From NCBI GenBank assembly GCA_029204225.1, contig CM055105.1, positions 14,642,221-14,706,220 of the forward strand: a stretch of DNA of 64,000 nt. The letters are read 5' to 3'. This document shows, in pieces, positions 56,606-64,000 of the stretch. This DNA is from Diphasiastrum complanatum (lineage: Eukaryota > Streptophyta > Lycopodiopsida > Lycopodiales > Lycopodiaceae). Position 1 is the first letter of the stretch. Each line of letters opens with the position of its first letter. Under the pieces are notes generated by a model. It worked only from the letters and a program-made list of their open reading frames with translations, did not search any database and had not been told where the DNA came from. Made by a program: the position numbers and the translations under genes.

Positions 56606-57104
56606 GCCATCTGGGATGCGAATCCAAGTGCATTCCAATTCCGATTTGATGTAGAACTTGTCTCCATCCCATCCAAAACCGCATCTTAGCCGAGCTCTGA
56701 TACCAATGTAAAGATCACTAGGGAATACCCCTAAGATGAGGATAGAAAAAAATACAACAAGAGAGACTATGGAGCAAAACCACCCAACCAATCCTAGATC
56801 CCTCCCGAATCTAGCCCTCAAGCCATGCCATGTGATAACAAGAGGAGAAGAGCTCAACTGGTAACCTAGACCAAAGTCCTCGACATGATCATCTCTACCC
56901 CAATATATAGAGAGTAGTGTTTCGTGCATGAGCCCATGCAATCCCGATGCAGGTCAACTATAAATAGTTCACAACTCTTCATGCATTTCTCCTATCTATA
57001 TTTGTCACATGTACATGCACTACTCCATATGTCTCAATTAGAGTGTTCGGGTCCTCTCAAGGTCATTAGTCACCAACAGACCTCGACGTGGAATAAAATC
57101 TAGA
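56606..57104 (-). mobile_element. F2 leader, primer site and 5' LTR, truncated
   Basis: On the minus strand the LTR ends GTCTTTACA-like at 56,707, followed by a perfect TGGTATCAGAGC primer site (complement at 56,694-56,705) and about 90 bp of leader. The LTR body runs to about 57,104, where it is cut at AAAATCTAGA. The 123-codon minus frame over it (56,570-56,941) crosses the LTR boundary and is not a gene. Confidence 0.72.
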
Positions 57105-57116
57105 TGTGAGATACCA

Positions 57117-57416
57117 TTGCCAAGTTTTCAGCGTGTTGGGTGGCCTACTCATCATAGTATTATTTTTGAATCCTTTAGATGCAAGCTATTGTTAGATGTG
57201 AAGAATGCAATGAAGATTAGTATCAGATCGAAGATTGTTTCTCTAAGCTGGATTGTCTCTTTATATATGTTTGCTGATTTATTCTCAAGTACAACTATCC
57301 GAAGGACACCAACTTTATTTGTTTGTAAAGATTTATCAAACGATATTTTATCAGACCTTATGGATCAAGGCTGGGACATTAAGACAAATGTAGATATAGA
57401 ATGTAGGATAAAATGA
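57117..57416 (+). CDS. Unidentified 99-residue frame
   Basis: The frame starts MPSFQRVGWPTHH and ends DLMDQGWDIKTNVDIECRIK with TGA at 57,416. Its last third recurs at 62,961-63,060 without the upstream part, where the frame stays readable but is joined to LTR sequence. A central hydrophobic stretch (KIVSLSWIVSLYMFADLF) could be a membrane segment. I do not recognise the family, and it may be a fragment of a transposon gene. Confidence 0.25.
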   Translation: MPSFQRVGWPTHHSIIFESFRCKLLLDVKNAMKISIRSKIVSLSWIVSLYMFADLFSSTTIRRTPTLFVCKDLSNDILSDLMDQGWDIKTNVDIECRIK

Positions 57417-57880
57417 TCTTCAATGATTTTTCATTACCATATTGAGAAACAAATGCTTAGTCTAACATCCAATTATTAGATATTTAAGAAAATGAGTGGG
57501 ACTTGGCTACCACTAGATCCAGTTATTAGATATTTAAGAACATGAGTGGGACTTGGCTACCACTAGATCAAGACTTTCAAGTGGATGGTCATTTAGACTG
57601 AAAATAAATAAACATCAAATACAATAAAGAATTTTTAACTATAATTGAGATGGAAGAGCACTGGCGTCTCAATTATATCAGATCACCTAATTATTTCAGA
57701 TTCTTTATCAATGGAAGAATCGTAAGTAATTTATAACTATTGCATACGAGAATGGGTTGATTCAAAATGAAGTTGTATACAAATACAGGTCCACTAACGA
57801 TTTTTTCTTCTAATTGCAGCTACAAAAAATATATGAGCTTATAACATGTTATAAAGATCTACCAACAACAATCACTGTAT
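57290..57880 (+). repeat. Segment duplicated at 62,959-63,445
   Basis: GGACACCAACTTTATTTGTTT through CTACAAAAAATATATGAGC matches the later copy in the same orientation. Apart from the ORF end it appears non-coding. Confidence 0.8.
57470..57569 (+). repeat. 50-bp tandem duplication
   Basis: TATTAGATATTTAAGAA recurs 50 bp apart, each copy ending CTACCACTAGATC. The related locus at 63,125 has a single copy, so this is a private duplication. Confidence 0.88.
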
Positions 57881-58430
57881 AATCACGTACAGTGAGCTAC
57901 AATAAAATATATCATATATTAGATAAATATTTATGATACAATTATAATTATTCTATGAGAAAGAAAACTAAATAACTCACCTTCGCAATATCAACATATT
58001 TTTGAATATTGTACCACTAAAAAAATAGCTTTATTTTGTAGAGAGTACACCATGCACACCTAAATGAGTCATTTTGTTGGGGTGTTTGCAGTATGTTCAA
58101 TTGATTAATAATGGGAGATGAAAATTGACACTAAACAAATAAGATAAACGTGAAATCTTTTGAAACATGAAATGGTGGAGGACTCATTTTTTATGCCCTT
58201 ACATATTTTTGGTTATTCACGTAAATTTTGAATTTTAAATTTAAAAATTAATTAATGATTCGTAAGATACTGCATTTTGACAAATATTTTAAATTTGGAC
58301 CGAGTGATACAAAATATTTTTAAAATTTTCAATTCAAAATGCCAAAAAACACAAACATTAATTGGGTGTAATTTGTTATTATACATAATCATTCTTAAAT
58401 TTGATAGATTTAAAAATTTAAATAGCTTCA
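57880..58430 (-). repeat. Inverted copy of the 5.69-6.23 kb piece
   Basis: It is the reverse complement of the AT-rich block and intron upstream of the captured exon. The donor GTGAGTTATTTAG and an acceptor TTGTAG are kept, but the exon is replaced by CTCACTGTACGTGATTATAC and then a jump to the sequence of about 6,703. The copy is older and more diverged than the direct pair. Confidence 0.8.
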
Positions 58431-59394
58431 ATTTGTTTATTTTAAAAAATACGATTCAAAAGATTTTCATATATTTTTAAAAGCTTGCGTGCAATTTAAT
58501 GTTAATATTTTAACATTTAAAAAAAATTTACAAATTTTAAATTTTAAATAATTTGTTTATCTAACTAATTTAAATTATCAATAAACTTAAATAACAAAAA
58601 AATTTCTAAAATCATTTTGACAAAACAATTATTTTTAAAATAAATACAATCATCTTATAAAAGAAACTAAAATGTCCATATACATAATTGTGTTAAATAT
58701 TTTTACAATGCAATAAAAAATTTCAACTAGAACATTTGGATAAGAACTAGTAGGTCTACCAATATTTGTATATGTTGGAGCCACTACATGATCTTGAGTA
58801 ACTAAATTTGTATATATTGGAGCCACTGTAGATCTTAAGTAGATATTTTTTTTAATCTAGAAGTATAACAAAATTTCCAATCTAAAGATTACCGTACCAC
58901 TTCATTTTTGTAACTTTTATAATCTATCTATTTGAATTTTGTAATTTTTCAGTTTTTAGATTTATTTTTTTAAATTTTTAAGTTTTCAGATATTTAAATT
59001 TTATTTAAAAATTATTTTTTATTGTTTTATTATTTTATTATTTTAAAAAAAAATTATTCTTGATGTTTAGATTTTGTGATTTTAGTGATTTTTTCATATT
59101 TTTATATTTTTACTATTTTTTTGATTTTTCTAATATTTTTAATATTTTTGATATTTAGATTTTTTAAATATTTCTTAATTTTGATATTTTGGGATTTTTA
59201 CGTTTTTTAATTTTACCTTTTATTGAATTTCTTGATTTTTTGATTTTAATTTTTAATTTTTGTTTTAAATTAATTATTTAGTTATAATTAGTTAATTATT
59301 TTTAATTAATTATAGATTTTTTTGGGGTTCTTGTAAAAATAAAATAGATTTTTTCTATTTTTTATTTTAGATTTTTAATTTGTAATTTATAGGT
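58431..59394. other. Extremely AT-rich low-complexity DNA
   Basis: Long stretches of T and A with phrases such as TTTTTAATTTTT and TTATTTTATTATTTT (58,900-59,390 especially). No gene or repeat unit could be fixed. This kind of sequence often serves as matrix-attachment or unwinding DNA, which is not shown here. Confidence 0.5.
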
Positions 59395-59404
59395 TGTCTC
59401 TCGT

Positions 59405-59855
59405 CGAGAAAAAACTTATGTTAAGCATAAGTCCAATGAGGACCTATGTTGAGCATAGATTTGAGCTTAAGTCCATAGAGTACTTATGTTGAGCATAAGT
59501 CCAATGAACAGATATGCTAGGCCATCCCTCACTTATGCTGAGCATAGGTCCAATGAGTACTTATGTTGAGCATAAGTCCGGTGTTGAGCATTGAGTATTT
59601 ATGTTGAGCAATGAGCACTTACGTTGAGCATAGGTTGAGAGAGGACCTATGTTGAGAGCACTTATGCTGAGCATAAGTCCAGTGTTGAGCAATGAGTATT
59701 TGTGTTGAGCAATGAGCACTTATGTTGAGCATAGGTTGAGAGAGGACCTATGTTGAGAGCATTTATGCTTAGCATAAGTCGAGAGAGAACTTATGTTGAG
59801 CACAAGTCCAAAGAAAACTTATGTTGATGAGCATAAGTCAAGAGAGAACTTATGA
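59405..59855. repeat. Dyad motif cluster, copy 2, about 16 copies
   Basis: The consensus ACTTATGYTRAGCATAAGT recurs about 16 times, with many units reading ACTTATGTTGAGCATAAGT and joined by CCAATGAG or GAGAGAG. A higher-order duplication of 101 bp is visible (GAGCACTTA.GTTGAGCATAGG at 59,613 and 59,714). Most units keep both dyad halves. Confidence 0.88.
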
Positions 59856-60032
59856 TGGTCGTCTGAAGAGTTTCAATAGCCATTTAGATCTTGAATTCCT
59901 ACAATGGTTGTTGATTCCTCTGCTATTTTACAACAATCTGAATTTTAATCCTTCTACAAAACAAACAACATGAATTTATTTGGGTTCTAGAAAAAATCAC
60001 CTAACTGTAAACGCTTCCAATGCTAAATGGTG
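59856..60032. other. Short unassigned spacer
   Basis: Nothing recognised between the dyad cluster and the direct repeat. Confidence 0.4.
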
Positions 60033-60925
60033 GGGTGGCCATGAACCCCTTCTGCCATAGCTAGAACCTTTGAAAGCTCAAAGGAAGGAGGAGGAAGGAG
60101 CATCGTGAGACTCTTGATTGGCAAGATTTGAGAGAGGGAAACGAATCACAAGTGAGATTCGAACATTATGTCATGATATGCTGGTGAATATGGTGGAATG
60201 GCATGGGGCTTCTAGTTCAACTTCTCGAAAGTTAGAACCTACCAAGGTCAGGGACACTTGGAGCGGCATCTCAAGGTGAGAATCGACAATGACATTGTCA
60301 GACTCGGTGGTTACGATTGCTTTACATGCTTTTGCAAAGGGAGAAATGTCACAATTGGGGAGACATTTATACTAGCTTGTTATTGGCAACAATGCAATAA
60401 TGGCGTCACAAGGTGAAGGATGTTAGGGGAAAGGTTAGCTTGGTAAGCCAAAGTGAAAAATTGATAACATGAAGTAGCAAGCAGGAGTAATTCATGATTG
60501 GGAAGCCTTGTTGGTGAGTTGGATGCTATGGTAAGAGAGACCAAGTTGATATATGATCCATATTCTATGTGAATGCTTGTCACAACTTTTTTGATGGATG
60601 TACAATTTGTATATTTTGACAAAGAAGCAATCATAAAGTTAAACTACACTCAAGGCCCCCATCATCTGCATCATTCATATACTATACTAGAGCCTCATGA
60701 AGCTCTTTTGTGAGTTCTTTGTGGATATTCGATAAAAGAGTAGCAAAGTAATTTGTAGATGACTTTGTACATTCCATATTTGTGAATCATCCACTGGCCT
60801 TGAGCTCGACATTATATATTTTCACGTTATTACATTGTGTCTCTTCAAGGTTTGTGTTTCGATTGGTTTGTTCCAGCATGGTCTACTTTAGTAGGTAATT
60901 CTCACATTCTAATTTCTACAAACTT

Positions 60926-61037
<112 letters not shown>

Positions 61038-61917
61038 CAATATGCTTTCATTTCACACAATATTGTAGAAAATGATTTAATGGTGAAAAATAACTTAATG
61101 GTAGAATACTCAATGCTTTGAAAATGGACGACAATGGTCTTGAAAATGGTGGCAAACCTGATAAATGGACTGCTCTTGAAAAACCCTTCCATTTGATACC
61201 CATATTGGCATTAAAAAAAATTTCAACAAAAAAGAAAAAAAACATTCCGGGAAATCCTAATGGGAAATTCAGGAACGCGATCCGGAATGTGATCAGGATC
61301 GCCATCCGGAATGCGTTCTGGATCGTGGGTTGTAACTTTGATCAAAATCTTTTGAATCGTATTTTTTAAAGTAAAAAAAATTAATGCTTTTTAAATTTGT
61401 TAATTTATCTAATTTAAGAATGATTATTTATAATAACAAATTACACCCAATTAATGTTTGTGTTTTTTGGCATTTTGAATTGAAATTTTTTAAAATATTT
61501 TGTCTCACTCGGTTCAAATTTGAAATATTTGCCCAAATGCAGTATCTTACAATTTATTAATTAATATTTAAATTTAAAATTCAAAATTTATGTGAATTAC
61601 CAAAAAAATATAAGGGCTTAAAAAAATGAGGCCTCCACCATTTCATGTTTCAAAAGATTTTACGTTTTATCTTCTTTGTTTAGTGTTAGTTTTTACCTCC
61701 CATTTTTAATTAGTTGAACGTACTGCAGACACCCCAGCAAAATAACTCATTTAGTTGTGCATTGTGTACTCTCTTCAAGCAAAGTTATTTTTGAGTGGTA
61801 CAATATTCAAGAGGATGTTGATATTTCGAAGGTGAGTTATTTAGTTTCTTTTCTCATAAAATAATTATAATTGTTTATCATAAATCTTCATCTAATATAT
61901 GATATATTTTATTGCAG

Positions 61918-62094
61918 TTTGTCCTCCGTGATTATACAACAAATGAAGTGTACAGGTTTCGACATGAGATCATCCTTAGCATATTGGCTAGGGCAACAGC
62001 TCAAGCAAGGACACCGTCTCGTGATATGTCTAACGTTAATGAGGATGTAGTCATCTTGAACAAAGACACAACACTTACAGAAAGCAAAACATAG
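61918..62094 (+). pseudogene. Captured gene fragment, second copy
   Basis: The exon after acceptor TTTTATTGCAG (61,907-61,917) reads FVLRDYTTNEVYRFRHE and stops at TAG 62,094. Against copy A there are changes D to F, A to V and N to S. The 86-bp intron at 61,832-61,917 is intact. There is no start codon. Confidence 0.5.
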
Positions 62095-62750
62095 AAATAT
62101 TATACAATGTATAGAAATTATTAAAATGTATTGATAGAGAAATAGGCTCCAATTTATTGCAATAATGAGTCAATAGAGTGACATTTAAAGATAACATATT
62201 TCTCATTGTCAATATGTACGAGCCCAACTTGGGCTTCCTTTTATTAAAATAAAGACTCTATACATGAATTCTAAAATATTTGCATTTTGCAAATAATTGT
62301 TCTTATTATTCTTTCACAATATCTATATTGATATCCAACCAGGGCTTTCTCTTATTGAAGTAACGTGTCTATAAATTGAATAAATATGATTGTCTTGTTT
62401 TCTATTGCTCCTCCACAATAGTGATTGTTGTTGGTAGACCTTTGCAACATGTTAAAGTGAATCTAGTCATGCAGATCATTCTATTTCAAATGGAAATTTT
62501 TTCAAGGCTTCAAAAAAAATAAGAATGAATTTGACACTAATCCATATCATCCCTAATAAAATCAAACAAGGAGAAGAGCACTCTACTACCAAGTTTGAAA
62601 AACATGCCTCACATGAGTTAGTGAATCCAAATCCAATTTTTCTTGAAAAAAGAAAATAGCAATCCATCTGGGATGCGAATCCAAGTGCGTTCCAATTTTG
62701 ATTTGATGTAGAACTTGTCTCCATCCCATCCTAAACCGCATCTTAGTCGG

Positions 62751-62958
62751 GCTCTAATACCAATGTAAAGACCACTAAGGAACACTACTAAGATGAGGAT
62801 AGGAAAAAACACAACAAGAGAGACTCATGGAGCAAAATCACCCAGCCAATCCTAGATCCCTCCTGGATCTAGCTCCAAAGCCATGCCATGTGATAGCAAA
62901 AGGAGAAGAGCTCAACTGATAACCTAGACCAAACTTGTTGATGGGATCATCTCTACCT
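62751..62958 (-). mobile_element. F2 primer site and truncated 5' LTR
   Basis: On the minus strand the LTR end (about 62,764) is followed by TTGGTATTAGAGC (complement 62,751-62,762, one change). About 195 bp of LTR remain before a jump at CTACCTCA/GGACACC into the repeat shared with 57,290. Confidence 0.72.
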
Positions 62959-63667
62959 CAGGACACCAACTTTATTTGTTTGTAAAGATTTATCAGACGA
63001 TATTTTATCAGACCTTATGGATCAAGGCTGGGACATTAAGACAAATGGAGGTATAGAATGTAGGATAAAAAGATCTTCAATGATTTTTCATTACCATATT
63101 GAGAAACAAATGCTTAGTCTAGCCTTCAGTTATTAGAGATTTAAGAAAATGAGTGAGACTTGGATACCACTAGATCAAGACTTTCAAATGGATGGTCATT
63201 TAGACCGAAAAGAAATAAACATCAAATACAATGATAAATTTTTTTTCTGTGATTGAGGTGGAAGAGCATTGGAGCATCCATTATATCAAATCACCCAATT
63301 ATTTCAGATTCATTATCAATGGAAGTCTTGTAAGTAATCCATAACTGTTGCATATGAGAATGAGTAGATTCAAAATGATGTTGTATACAAATATAAAATC
63401 CGCTAACGATTTTTTTTTCTCATTGTAGCTACAAAAAATATGTGAGCTTATAACAAATTCATTAAGTTGAATTTATTTTGAATATCTATGGGATCATGAG
63501 TTGAACCTATTTGTTATTGTGGAATGAGAATGATACTTGGTTCACATTTGTACTATAAAGAGTCTTATTCCTAAGACTTGGAACTCCCAAATGATAGGCA
63601 TTTGTGAATAATAGTACCAATCAGATGGTTGTTTTATGTGAAGGTAAAACGTTGTACAAATTCTTGT
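62959..63667 (+). repeat. Two dispersed repeats joined
   Basis: 62,959-63,445 matches 57,290-57,840, and 63,446-63,665 matches 55,881-56,110. The order is the reverse of that in the 56-57 kb region, so at least one rearrangement separates the loci. Confidence 0.78.
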
Positions 63668-63945
63668 TAAATCACAATTTTGTAAATGAATTATTGTGAT
63701 CCATTAGGAACAAATATGAGGTATTCCAGTACTTGGTGGAATAGATATGTGTATATATGGTATTGGAAATCCAGATGGAGTTATTTAGATCTCTAGATTA
63801 TTGGATAATGTGTTTAAAGACCTTCTTGAAGGAATTGAATTTCTTGTACCATTTCGGGTATAGATATTGGATATCTATTGGTATATACTTCAACTGTTTG
63901 GAATTTTCTTTTATGGGAGAATTCAATGGTTGGAAGTATTTCATG
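63668..63945 (+). mobile_element. F2 internal region, short direct copy
   Basis: ATCACAATTTTGTAAATG onward matches 7,055-7,330, diverging at GAAGTATTTCATGATAGG. It is a fragment without LTR. The 67-codon frame over it also exists with changes at 7,164 and is not supported as a gene. The last 55 bases of the window are unassigned. Confidence 0.75.
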
Positions 63946-64000
63946 ATAGGAGACAGATAAATCTATTAAGATATGGATAGTTGCTGATTTTCGGCATGTG

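Noticed and set aside
56570-56941. 123-codon minus-strand ORF
   Set aside because: It reads from the F2 LTR through the primer site into the leader, which is not a coding arrangement.

Overview
The window looks like a transposable-element-rich intergenic stretch of a large land-plant nuclear genome. The reasons are initiator-Met tRNA type primer sites (TGGTATCAGAG and variants), LTRs with TG...CA ends, a Ty3/Gypsy pol relic of plant type, long GA, CT and AT microsatellites, spliceosomal GT-AG introns and strong AT bias. I cannot name the species, and I see no rRNA, tRNA, CRISPR array or bacterial-style operon. Almost everything that once coded for protein is broken.

Layout. 1-1.7 kb: a dispersed palindrome-bearing repeat and a Copia-like LTR edge. 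2.4-7.06 kb: a mosaic segment duplicated in direct orientation at 60.0-62.8 kb. It carries a GA microsatellite, an exon-intron-exon gene fragment and, in the first copy only, 1.9 kb with a decayed acidic protein gene. 7.06-10.3 kb: a long non-coding internal region, purine tract and 483-bp LTR of an element called here F2. Inverted pieces of F2 lie at 32.0-33.9 and 48.0-50.6 kb, and further LTR or leader pieces at 7.0, 56.7 and 62.8 kb. 12.1-14.45 kb: CT microsatellites and a 786-bp tandem duplication. 15.3-19.0 kb: a decayed Ty3/Gypsy pol with a downstream extra ORF.

20.86-31.18 and 33.88-42.81 kb: two rearranged arrays of one non-coding LTR element, called here F1. Its LTR is about 1.13-1.24 kb and rich in GGCGCC. 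Its internal region runs primer site, a leader with five iterated GTGCT...AGCAC hairpins, an optional 714-bp segment S with a broken ORF, a 3' domain, and a purine tract. Units are joined LTR-internal-LTR-internal at about 2.5-2.7 kb spacing, and array A also switches orientation several times. A third F1 copy at 51,164-53,928 is a complete miniature insertion with matching 5-bp AAACT target duplications; it fixes the element's true ends.

42.8-47.8 kb holds two interesting gene relics: a possible Ulp1-type cysteine protease fragment with a clean intron, and an unidentified basic/acidic protein gene frameshifted by an 85-bp tandem duplication. 46.3 and 59.4 kb carry clusters of a dyad-symmetric motif (ACTTATGYTRAGCATAAGT). 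53.9-55.9 kb is the stretch that looks most like ordinary single-copy DNA and may contain a host exon.

There is no cooperating gene set. The organising theme is non-autonomous LTR elements that would depend on proteins encoded elsewhere, amplified and shuffled by recombination. The most novel-looking items are the F1 array with its iterated leader hairpins, its two LTR subfamilies and shared private mutations between inverted copies, and the dyad-motif clusters. All coordinates of repeat boundaries were found by eye and may be off by a few bases.
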